64,000 bases of DNA from Tuctoria greenei (taxonomy: Eukaryota > Streptophyta > Magnoliopsida > Poales > Poaceae), in NCBI GenBank assembly GCA_036927565.1, contig JAYESD010000004.1:166505697-166569696 (forward strand). The letters run 5' to 3'. A model generated the notes under the pieces. The model worked only from the letters and a program-made list of their open reading frames with translations. It searched no databases and had not been told where the DNA came from. The translations under genes and the position numbers were made by a program. This document shows, piece after piece, positions 32,253 to 42,140 of this stretch (the first letter of the stretch is position 1; every line of letters starts with the position of its first letter).

Positions 32253-33800
32253 TGAAAGTGCATCTAGGAATCCCTTGTGGGTTTTGGATGATTTATGACA
32301 ATCAAATGAGATCCTAACCTCTTTGTTGAGATGAGCACAGGTTTTAATGGCAAAATAAGCAAAGTGCCAAAAAGGAGGGAGAATGAGGAGCAAAGTGGAA
32401 ATGAGCTCAAGGAAGAAGAATAGTAGATCATTGTGTATGGAGTGTTTTAAAGAAACACACCCCAAGAGCTCAATCACAATTACACACACACATTGCACAA
32501 AGTTATTTAGGACCGGACTAGTCCGAATGTCACCGGACTAGTCCGATATCCTCTCTGCACAAAATCGGACGAGTCCGATATCCATCGGACTAGTCCGATA
32601 TCTCTCTGACTAGAATCGGACTAGTCGTCCCCAGTGCGGACTTGTCCTCAAAACGCTTCACAAGTCACACAAAATTGGACAAGCCCGATCACCAGTGGAA
32701 TAGTCCGATATTCATTCTGATCTAAATCGGACAAGTCCGTTGTTAGCACGGACTAGTCCGAAAAACTCTCTGACCTAAATCGGACAAGTCCTCCAAGTGC
32801 GGACTTGTCCTCATAACCACTTAGGGTTTCACATGTGCGGACAAGTACGATGTCCATCGGACTAGTCCGAAGATTTCCAGAAGCGAAATCGGACAAGTCT
32901 GCTCCTAGCCGGACTAGTCCGATATTTCGGGACACTTAGGGTTTGCTACGCACAGCACACCGGACTAGTCCGATGTCCACCACGGACTAGTCCGATCTTT
33001 CTAAACACTAATGGTCACTTTTAGAAACCCCATATAAATAGAGGTGCACGGCCCAACTTTAAACTCTCTCGAACCCTAGCGCGTCACACCTCCCAAGAGC
33101 CTCAAAAACACATCTCTCCACGAATTTAAGTGCAACAAAGATCAATCCTTTGAGGATACACTCTAGATCATTGTAGGGACACGTTCAACACTCATTGAGC
33201 TCTTGGTTTGATTCTCTAACACACTCACGTGATTTCATTGTAATCTTTTGAGTGTGTTCTTGGTGGTATTTCGTGTTGTAACCTAGGGGAGCCCTCAACG
33301 TGTGAGAAGGCCCCTTTCAATTCGGTTATTCACCCCTTTGTGATAAGTGGAAGAGGATTGGCCTTCGTGGCGATCCGACGAGGGTAGGGTTGGAGAAGAC
33401 CCGGTCCTTTTGTGGACTCCTCAACGTGGACGTAGGTTGCCTCTGTGGGAACTGAACCACGGGATAAATATCTTGTGTTCTTGTTTTGTGTTCATCGTTC
33501 TTTACATTATATCAATCTAGGGTTTCAATTAATCTTGCTCACTTTACGTTGAAATATCAAATTTAAGATTGACTTGTGATATACCCAAGTATATAATCTT
33601 GCAACACATAAATTACAAGTATATACAATCAAACTAAATAAATCAAACTTGATCAACCTAGTCCGTACACACCGGACTAGTCCGCACTTTACCAGACTAG
33701 TCCGATATCTCAAGTTTTGATCTGGTGATTAAGTGTTGCAGGTTCCGATAAATTTCAAAAAGGCCTATTCACCCCCCCCCCCCCCTCAAGGCCACATTCA
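32253..33800 (+). repeat. 5' LTR of SIRE-i (1548 bp)
   Basis: TGAAAGTGCATCTAGGAATCCC to CCACATTCA; TATAAATA at 33033-33040; C homopolymer of about 15 bases before the end (33771-33785). Confidence 0.92.
32514..32994 (+). promoter_or_regulatory. Nine palindrome pairs upstream of the TATA box (SIRE-i 5' LTR)
   Basis: Motif starts: 32514/32534, 32566/32586, 32617/32637, 32676/32696, 32728/32749, 32781/32800, 32838/32858, 32890/32910, 32961/32983. Partners are 19-22 bp apart, and pairs recur about every 52 bp. The exact palindrome CGGACTAGTCCG occupies many sites; the others are AA- or TT-centred or carry a base change. The spacing close to two helical turns would place both sites of a pair on one DNA face. 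Protein binding is inference. Confidence 0.7.
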
Positions 33801-33802
33801 AT

Positions 33803-33814
33803 TGGTATGAGAGC
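33803..33814 (+). other. Primer binding site of SIRE-i
   Basis: TGGTATGAGAGC, one base different from the canonical TGGTATCAGAGC of SIRE-o. Confidence 0.82.
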
Positions 33815-33853
33815 AGGTTCTTCAAGAAAGAGACTAATCGCTCGAAGAAGATA

Positions 33854-36243
33854 ATGTCGGACATGAAGGACATCCACAAGAGCAACAACCAAGAAAAGGT
33901 TGATGATGACAAGAACCTAAAGGTGGAGAAGCTCCTCGATGCCATTCAAGGCTTCGAGGACGACGATGAGGAGACGCTAGAACTAAAGGCGCTCCTAAGA
34001 AAGAAGACACTTTCCAAAAGGAAAGTGCGGATCGAAGAAAAGAAGAAGGGGAGCAGTCACATCGACTACTCCCGATATCCTTTTAACTATGATCGTATCA
34101 ATTCCAACAATAATCATTATTTGTCTATCCCACTTGGAAAAGCCCCAAACTTTGACGGAAGTGATTACTCAATGTGGAGGCAAAATATGAAAATGCATCT
34201 AATCTCTCTCAATCCAAGTCTATGGCATATTGTGTGTACAGGAATATATATCCCGGACGACGACGAAGAACTCACACCAAGCCAAGAGCAAGCAATTCAC
34301 CGAATGCTCAAGCCGCGGCCGTAATTACCTCTTCGCTCAATCAGGACGAGTTCACCAAGGTGGATGGACTCGATATTGCTAAGGAGATATGGGACACATT
34401 GCAAAATGCACATGAAGGTGATCGACATGTGCGTGAAGCAAAGATTGAAATGATCGAAGGCGAATTAGGAAGATTCGCAATCGAAGAAGACGAGTCACCT
34501 CAAGATATGTACAACCGATTAATGACACTCGTCAACAAGGTTCATCCTATGGAAGCAAGAAGTGGAATGACCACGAGGTGGTGAAGCTCATCCTTAGAGC
34601 TTTCATGCCTCGCAACGTCACCCTATGCTCAATGATTAGAGAAAGCCCCGGATACGAGAAAATTACTCTGGATGAATTGCTTGGAAAAATCATTAATTTC
34701 GAGATGATGGAAAAACAAGCAAAGCATGTCAAGGAAATTGCCGACCTCACCTCGGCAAAGAAGAAAGGGGTTGCTTTGAAGTCCACCCTCAAGTTCCTAT
34801 CTAGAGAAGCTCGAGAAGCTCAGCTAGAAGAAGACAGTGATGATGAGAGCAATGAATTAGATGAAGAAGACACGATATTGTTCATGAAGAAATTCAAGAG
34901 AATAATGAAGAAGAGACAAGGCGCTAAATCAAGCGAAGGAAAGAACAAAGCCAAAGTTGAGGCGGGCATGCTATAATTGTGGTGAGTATAGCCACTTTAT
35001 AATTATTGCCCATATGAAGAGAACAAGAAGAAGACCAAAGAAGCCAAGCCTCAACCCAAAAAATTCTTCAAGAAGAAGAAACAAGCCGAACAAGCGCACA
35101 TTGGGAAAGTGTGGGACTCAAACGATGAGTCCTCATCATCCAAAGAAGAAGAGGTGGCTAGCATAGCCATCGAGAAGACATCCAAGAAGTCTACTCTCTT
35201 CCCTACACTCAGCGCATGGAAGGGAGATGGCACTTGCCTTATGGCAAAGGAAGGTAAACGCAAGGTAACCATTAAACCCCCTTCCGTCCATTCCTATTCT
35301 AGTTATGATGAAATCGGTAGTGATAATGAGGATATGCTTGTTGGACTAGATAGGAAAACTGCCACAAAAATGAAATTTTTACTTGATCAACTTGTTGAGA
35401 AGGAGAGGTTGATACATCGTCAAGAGGACATGATCATCTCCCAAAAGGAGGAATATGTTGAACTTGACAAGCTTCTAGAACTTGAAAAGGAACGAAGCAA
35501 TTCACTAGAGCTTGAGTTAGCCTCAAGCAAGGAAACTTGCTTGGAGTTAACCGACTCAACTGCTGCAATCAAGAACCAACTTGCTGACCTGATCAAGGTT
35601 AACAAGATCCTTGAAGTGCAAGTTGAGTCACTCAAGCAAGATGAACCTTCATCCTCTTCAAGTTCACCTTCAAGATGAGGTTGCTTATGCTTGTACATGT
35701 AATAAAGTTGACACCAGTTTGAAGGACAAGCCAACCTCTACAAAAGATAAACATCCTGCCCAAAGTGTCATATTTGACAAGGAGAAGATCAAATATGCAC
35801 GTAGTGCATACTTGGTCAAAAGACCTCCAAATGTCAAATATGGCATTGGTTACTCTTATGGTGAAAAGCAACATGCTAGAAGCCATAAGAATAACAAGGA
35901 GAGGATTACCTTTGTAAAGGGAAGACCCTCTCAAACTGGAAAGTCACAAATTAAAACATTGATCACACATGAATATCGGACTAGTCCGGTCGGGGTCCAG
36001 ACAAGTCCGGTCCACCGAACAAGTCCGACCTCCCAGACTAGCCCTGTACATAACAAACAACAGTTATTGTTTAGAACCTTTGATGCCTCATATGTCTTAA
36101 TGAGAAATAATTTTGGCAAAGTTTATGCTTATTATGTTGGGCCACATCATGAGAACACCAAGTCTCATGTGTGCGTGCCCAAATGTCTTGTAACTAACCT
36201 CCAAGGACCCAAGCAAGCTTGGGTACCTAAAACTAAAGCATAA
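33854..36243 (+). pseudogene. SIRE-i Gag with coiled-coil C-terminal region
   Basis: The ATG at 33854 opens MSDMKDIHKSNNQEKVDDD. The capsid (FDGSDYSMWRQNMKMHL, FTKVDGLDIAKEIWDTLQNAHEG, LILRAFMPRNVTLC) crosses single-base frameshifts near 34305 and 34540. The zinc knuckle starts CYNCGEYSHFI at about 34972 but shifts frame before its last Cys. A helical, charged region follows at 35109-35678 (DMLVGLDRKTATKMKFLLDQ, EKERLIHRQEDMIISQKEEY, ELEKERSNSLELELASSKE), probably a coiled coil. After another shift the C-terminus reads IKYARSAYLVKRPPNVKYGI, then Arg/Thr-Ser-Pro-Val repeats from the palindrome motif, and stops at 36243. Confidence 0.85.
35975..36047 (+). repeat. Palindrome motif array inside SIRE-i gag coding sequence
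   Basis: An exact copy starts at about 35978, followed by CAGACAAGTCCG-, CGAACAAGTCCG- and CAGACTAGCCC-like copies. In frame they are read as YRTSPVGVQTSPVHRTSP, a Thr-Ser-Pro repeat. The equivalent place in SIRE-o (44665-44755) has the same array but with stops. Confidence 0.75.
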
Positions 36244-39200
36244 TCTGTTTTTGCAGGCATATTCCTTCGTTGGATCTAAATGGGTGCTAGATAGTGGCTG
36301 CACCAACCATATGACCTGAGAAAGAAGAATTTGCGTTGAATATGAGGAAAATGAGGATCCAAACGAGGGCATCTACTTTGGAGATAATAGTCAAGGAAAG
36401 GTGTTCGGTACCAGTAAAATTGCAATATCTTCTAAACACATACTTTCTCATGTATTACATGTTGAATCCTTAGATTATAACCTGTTGTCCATATCTCAAT
36501 TATGTGACAAAGGTTATAATTGCTTGTTCACTAACGAGGGTGTGACTGTCTCTAGTAGGAGTGATGGTTCCATTGCATTCAAGGGTATGTTGAAGCGAAA
36601 GATTTACCTTGTTAACTTCAACAAGGATAAAGCCGAACTTGACACATGCTTGATTGCAAAGACCAACATGGGTTGGCTATGGCATAGACGGCTAGCGCAT
36701 GTTGGTATGAGGAACCTTCAAAAACTCCTCAAGGGCGATCACATCCGAGGTTTAAAGGATGTTGTGTTTGAGAAAGACAGGCCTTGTAGCGTGTGCCAAG
36801 CCGGGAAGCAAGTTGGAGCACCTCACCCTGCCAAGAACGTCATGACTACAACAAGACCGCTCGAGCTACTTCACATGGACTCATTTGGTCTAATTGCCTA
36901 CATTAGCATTGGCGGTAACAAATATGGTTTAGTAGTTGTTGATGATTTTTCTCGCTTCACTTGGGGTTTTTTTGCATGATAAGTTAGAAACACAAGGAAT
37001 ACTCAAGAAGTTCTTCAAGCGAGCTCAAAACGAATCTCATTGACAATCAAGAACATTCGAAGTGACAACGGCACGGAGTTCAAGAACACACAAGTGGAGG
37101 AGTCCCTGGATGAAGAAGGCATAAAGCACGAGTTTTCAGATCCGTACTCCCCTCAACATAATGGAGTTTCCGAAAGAAAGAACCAAACTCTCATAGAGAT
37201 GGCAAGAACAATGCTCGATGAGTACAATACCTCGGATCGATTTTGGGCGGAAGCGATTAACACCGCTTGCCACGCCGTAAATCAACTTTATCTTGTTCGA
37301 CTACTCAAGAAGACATCCTATGAGCTACTCACCGGTAACAAGCCTAATATTTCATATTTTTGAGTTTTTGGTTCTCCATGTTATATTTTAAACAAGAAGC
37401 CCAGTACTTCAAAGTTCGCTTCAAAGTCTGATGAAGGTTTCTTGCTTGGTTATGATTCGAACACTTACGCCTATCGTGTTTTCAACAAGACCTCCAAACT
37501 TGTTGAAGTAGCACGTGACGTAGTGTTCGATGAAACTAATGGCTCCCAAAAGGAGCAAGTTGATCCATGTGTACTAGGTAGAGAAGAAGCTCCTTGTCAA
37601 GCATTGAAAAGAATGGCCTTAGGTGAAGTTCGACCACAAGAGTCACCTCTACACGTATATGAGGAAGATGAACCACAAGAGGAGGTCAACGATCGAGGGG
37701 GAGCTTCCACACAAGATCAACCACAAGAATACGAAGATGATCAACGAATCAATGAGGATAACCATTTAGGGGGAGAAGAAGATGATAATGAAGATACAAC
37801 GCCTCAAGTGCCACACCCAAGAGTACACCAATGCGTCCAAAGGGATCACCCAATCGACAATATCATCGGTGACATCCAAAAGGGAGTAACCACTAGATCT
37901 CGCATAGCTAACTTTTGTGAGCACTATTCGTTTGTATCCTTTTTGGAACCACACAGGGTTGAGGATGCACTGAATGATCCGGACTGGGTGGTGGCAATGC
38001 AAGAAGAATTGGACAATTTCAAGCGGAACGGGGTGTGGGAACTCGTGGCAAGATCCAATGCGAACATTGTCAGCACCAAGTGGGTCTTCCGCAACAAACA
38101 AGATGAACACGGGGTGGTGACAAGGAACAAGGCACGACTTGTGGCCAAAGGGTATTCACAAGTCGAAGGTTTGAATTTCGATGAGACTTTTGCTCCCGTA
38201 GCTAGACTTGAATCCATTAGAATATTATTTGCATATGATACTCACCATGATTTCAAGTTGTATAAAATGGATGTGAAAAGCGCCTTCCTCAACGGACCAA
38301 TCAAGGAGGAGGTGTATGTGGAGCAACCCCCCGGGTTTGAAGACGAAGAGTTCCCCGACCACATGTTTAAATTGCGTAAGGCTCTCTACGGCCTCAAACA
38401 AGCTCCTAGAGCTTGGTATGAGTGTCTTAGAGATTTCTTAATTGAAACTGGTTTTAAGATTGGCAAAGTAGATTATACACTATTTACAAAGAATTTTGAC
38501 AATGATATATTTATTTGTCAAATTTACGTTGATGATATAATCTTTGGATCAACTAATCAATATTTTTGTGAGGAATTTAGTAAAATCATGACAGACAGGT
38601 TTGAAATGTCCATGATGGGAGAACTAAAGTACTTCTTGGGATTCTAAGTGCAGCAACAAAAGGAAGGGACGTTCATAAGCCAAACCAAGTACACGCAAGA
38701 CATACTCAAGAAGTTTGGTATGGACAAGGCGAAGCCTATAAAGACTCCCATGGCAACAAATGGCCACTTGGATCTCAATGAATATGGACCTAGCGTCGAC
38801 CAAAAGGTATATCGCTCCATGATTGGATCTCTACTCTATTTATGTGCATCTAGGTCAGATATTATGTTGAGTGTATGTTTGTGTGCAAGATTTCAAGCCA
38901 ATCCTAAGGAGTGTCACTTGACAGCCGTAAAAAGGATCTTGAGATATTTAGTTCATACACCCAACCTTGGTCTTTGGTACCCAAAAGGCTCAAAATTCAA
39001 TCTCATTGGTTAATCCGATGCAGATTATGCCGGATGCAAAGAAAAAGTACCTATGGTACATGCCAATTCCTAGGTAGATCCCTAGTTTCTTGGTCCTCCA
39101 AGAAACAAAATTCCATTACCTTATCCACAGCCAAAGCGGAGTATGTTGCAGCCGGGAGTTGTTGTGCACAACTCCTTTGGATGCGACAAACTCTAAGGGA

Positions 39201-39471
39201 TTACGGTTACAATATGAACCGTATTCCACTCACTTGTGACAATGAGAGTGCCATTAAAATTGCCCATAATCCCGTTGAGCACTCTAGAACCAAACACATA
39301 GACATAAGGCATCACTTCTTGAGAGACCACTCCATGAAAGGAGATATAGCCATTTCACATGTCAATACCCAAAAGCAATTGGCCGACATATTCACCAAGC
39401 CACTTGATGAAAAACGCTTCTGCGAACTCCGAAATGAACTAAATATCCTTGATGCTCGGAGTGTGGCTTGA
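36244..39471 (+). pseudogene. SIRE-i Pol: protease, integrase, RT, RNase H
   Basis: It begins after a TTTTTGCAG tract in a different frame from gag. Protease: WVLDSGCTNHMT then a TGA. Pre-integrase: WLWHRRLAHVGMRNLQKLL and CSVCQAG. Integrase: LHMDSFG, RSDNGTEF, NGVSERKN (D, D, E present), with a frameshift near 36970 and a TGA at 37361-37363. [49 protein letters not shown] (YVDD box intact), TAA at 38645-38647. RNase H: DADYAGCK then a 7-bp deletion, [26 protein letters not shown]; end at 39471. Confidence 0.9.
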
Positions 39472-40098
39472 AAGTTTGCATACTTGTATGAATTCTTAAA
39501 AACATGTTGGTTGGATTGTGAAAATCATCTCTCTCAATTTTCTCCAGAAAACTATGTCAATTACTAGATCTTGGTGAATTATGATCATTGCTTGATTGTT
39601 GTATGCTTACTGATCATATTCATCAAGATTATTTGATTTGATTTGCCTCCCTATTTTCTAAATATGTGCCTTCAAATATATATGAATGGGCTAAGAAATT
39701 CTTGCCTGGTGACCACGGACTAGTTCGTGGTTACCCGGACTAGTCCGCCCATGCAGACTAGTCCGCGGAGTGCCGGTTAGGCCGGACTAGTCCGGTAGAC
39801 CACGGACTAGTCCGATATAGCCTCTAGAAAAGTTTGAACTAGTCCGGTCATCTTCGGACTTGTCCGATTTTTTGTGTCCATAATCCTAGCCGCCGCCAAA
39901 CCCTAATCCCCTCACCTCCACTCTTGCCTCACGCGTTCTCTCTCTCACACTCGAGCTCCCAAGGCGATTTTGCATCCCCTCCACCAAAAAGCTTCGCATT
40001 TGGGTGGAAAACAAGCTTCCTCCCTCAAAGATTGAAGTTCTCGGACAAGTTCGGACTTCAACAACTCCTTCGTCGAGTTTCAAGCAAATTCTCAGGGT
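39472..40098 (+). other. Spacer between pol and third ORF of SIRE-i, with palindromes
   Basis: No gene is visible. CGGACTAGTCCG-type copies cluster at about 39715-39870, including three exact or near-exact copies, and again near 40038. A T-rich AAATTCTCAG just before the ATG at 40099 looks like a splice acceptor. Confidence 0.55.
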
Positions 40099-41682
40099 AT
40101 GTCGAGCTCAAACAACGAAGTTTCCGACTTTGAGGCCGAGATGGACCACAAGGTGGCACCTCGGACCTCGACGAGTCTTGGCAAGAAGCGCCAAGAGAGA
40201 CCTTCTGAGCCAGATTCGTCTCCTCCACAGGCTCGGAGGAAAGTGCTAGAGAAGAAGTCGACCTCCAAGGTGCCAGCTTCTAGGGCTACCACCGGTGGTG
40301 GCCCCAGCTCGACAAGTGCCCGCCTAGCCAAGGGCAAGGGCAAAGGAATAGCAACAGGTCCAGTTGGCCCGTTGAAGCTGCATGCTCCGAGGGAAGGGGT
40401 CCGAGACCCCACTGAAGAGAAGTTCAACGGGAAAGGCAGTGATTCGGCAGCAAAGTTCAGAAGCATTGATTGGTATGGCCGACCAAAGCAAGCTGCCGAT
40501 GGAAGATTTTGGTGCAACTTTCATACAGATTTCTACAAATCTGTGTATCTCCCAATGAATACACCAGTTGTGCGCAGTCAATGGATTGATTGGGTACACT
40601 TTGAGAAGAAGGGCTGCTCCCCGTTCACTGAAGTGGTGGAAGCTATTGAGAGGCATGGCCTGAAAGATCTCTTTGCCTTCAGGAACAACTAGAATGATGA
40701 GGTCATAGCACAATTCTTTGCAACATGCCATTTCTCAAGTGAAGATGAGGAAAGTGTTACTTGGATGACTCATGGATCCAAGTACAGTATCAGTCAAGAT
40801 TATTTTGTGAGTCTGCTTCACCTTGACACCTCAAGACCTGACTGCTTGATCATCCACAACATAGGTGTCATTGAGAAGGATAGGATGAAGTTCCTATATG
40901 AGCCAAACTCCAAGTTCAACCCTCCATCCACAAAGAACATGAAGTTGTTCTTTGTGGTGCTCAATAGAGTCTTGAGGAAGACCATCGCTCCCAAGGATGG
41001 AGATGTCGGGAGTGTGCAGGGTTATCTCCGGACATTGATGAGAGTGATAAGCAAGGACCGCCAGTTTGATGTGGCGGGCTACATCTGGAATGACATGGTC
41101 AACATATCCTGCACACCGAACAGGTCTTGTGGGTATGCCCCATATCTGATGTTTGTGATCGAGAAGGTCACCGGGATTGAATTCGTCAAGGATGTGAAGC
41201 ACCTACCCTTGAGGCCTCAGATGCCTCAGAAGCTAAGTGTCCAGGCTGCTCCCTTGCCGGCCTCCAGTCCTGAGGCACCGGCAAGAAGAACTGAAGATGC
41301 CAGAGCTGCCCCTGCCAGTAGGGCAGCCCCTCAAAGGGGATCCGCCAGTGGGATCTTCAAATACTTGGTTGCCATCTTCGCTTTCTGCAAAAAGGCCGAA
41401 GTGGAGGCCCATAAGCTCAACAAGAAAAGAAAGGAAGATATGAAGTATGTGAAGGACAATGTGAAGCAAATATGCCAGAAACTGGAGATTGAGCCCATTG
41501 GGTCTCCGGTAATCTCTGAAGATTCCGATTCAGACTTCACCGAGCTCAGGCCCTTGACCCCCTCCGAGCTTGCCTACTTTGGCATTGGGGGCTCGAGTGG
41601 CTCCACACCTCCTCCTCCTCCTCATCAGGCTGAAGATGAAGATGACGAAGAAGACGATGAGAGGACCGACAGCGAGGAGTGA
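40099..41682 (+). pseudogene. Third ORF of SIRE-i (env-like position; plant transposon protein domain)
   Basis: The ATG at 40099 opens MSSSNNEVSDFEAEMDHKV, then a Lys/Ser/Pro-rich basic stretch. The core is W-rich and helical: SIDWYGRPKQAADGRFWCNF, SQWIDWVHFEKKGC, a TAG in place of Trp at 40690-40692, then NDEVIAQFFATCHFSSED, LFFVVLNRVLRKTIAPKDGD, YIWNDMVNISCTPNRSCGYAPYLM. It resembles the putative plant transposon protein domain found in several LTR elements. The C-terminus has six prolines and an acidic tail. I see no signal peptide or membrane helix, so an envelope role is doubtful despite the SIRE env-like position. One stop in 528 codons suggests recent function. Confidence 0.8.
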
Positions 41683-41999
41683 AGACTTTAGGTCCCTCCT
41701 CTCCTTCTTTTTGGTGTCTTGATGACAAAGGGGGGGAGATTGAGGGGGAGTCTTAGTCTTAGCTGTAGGATGCGAGGAGAGAGCTCTCTTTTATGCTTTT
41801 TGACTATTTTGCAGGTTTTAAAGCTTTAACTATGTTCTTAAGTTAATTATGGTTCTATGATGCAATGTTATGATCTTTTGAGAAGTAATTGTTGAGTTAT
41901 GTGATTTTGCTCCTAGAATGACATATATGCTTGCTTTTGGTTGATTAATGTCAATTATGTCATTATCATTGTTTCAATATACTTAGTTATGCATCCCAC
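41683..41999 (+). other. 3' untranslated region of SIRE-i
   Basis: Gene-free, T-rich. It carries an upstream polypurine tract (41726-41750, CAAAGGGGGGGAGATTGAGGG) and leads to the hairpin. Confidence 0.6.
41726..41750 (+). other. Upstream polypurine tract of SIRE-i
   Basis: A purine run about 400 bp before the tract at the LTR, sharing the AAAGGGGG-AGATTGA core with it. Confidence 0.6.
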
Positions 42000-42071
42000 C
42001 ATAAAGAATGCACATATGGATTATATTTTCATTGCTTGATGTATTTTAGACTCATATGTGCATGCTTTATG
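42000..42071 (+). other. Conserved 19-bp inverted repeat (hairpin) of SIRE-i
   Basis: Arms 42000-42018 and 42053-42071 pair at 18 of 19 positions around a 34-nt loop. Left arm CATAAAGAATGCACATATG; right arm its near complement. It is preceded by CCCAC and followed by AAAA, as in the other two copies. Confidence 0.8.
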
Positions 42072-42125
42072 AAAATCTCAATTTTATCACATTTTGTGAA
42101 ATCTCAATTGGTTGTCATTAATAAC

Positions 42126-42140
42126 CAAAAAGGGGGAGAT
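42126..42140 (+). other. Polypurine tract of SIRE-i at the 3' LTR
   Basis: CAAAAAGGGGGAGAT directly before the LTR start TGAAAGTGCATC. Confidence 0.75.

Noticed and set aside
40099..41682. Calling the third ORF an envelope glycoprotein
   Set aside because: No signal peptide, no membrane helix, no glycoprotein features; only the position matches the env-like label used for SIRE elements.
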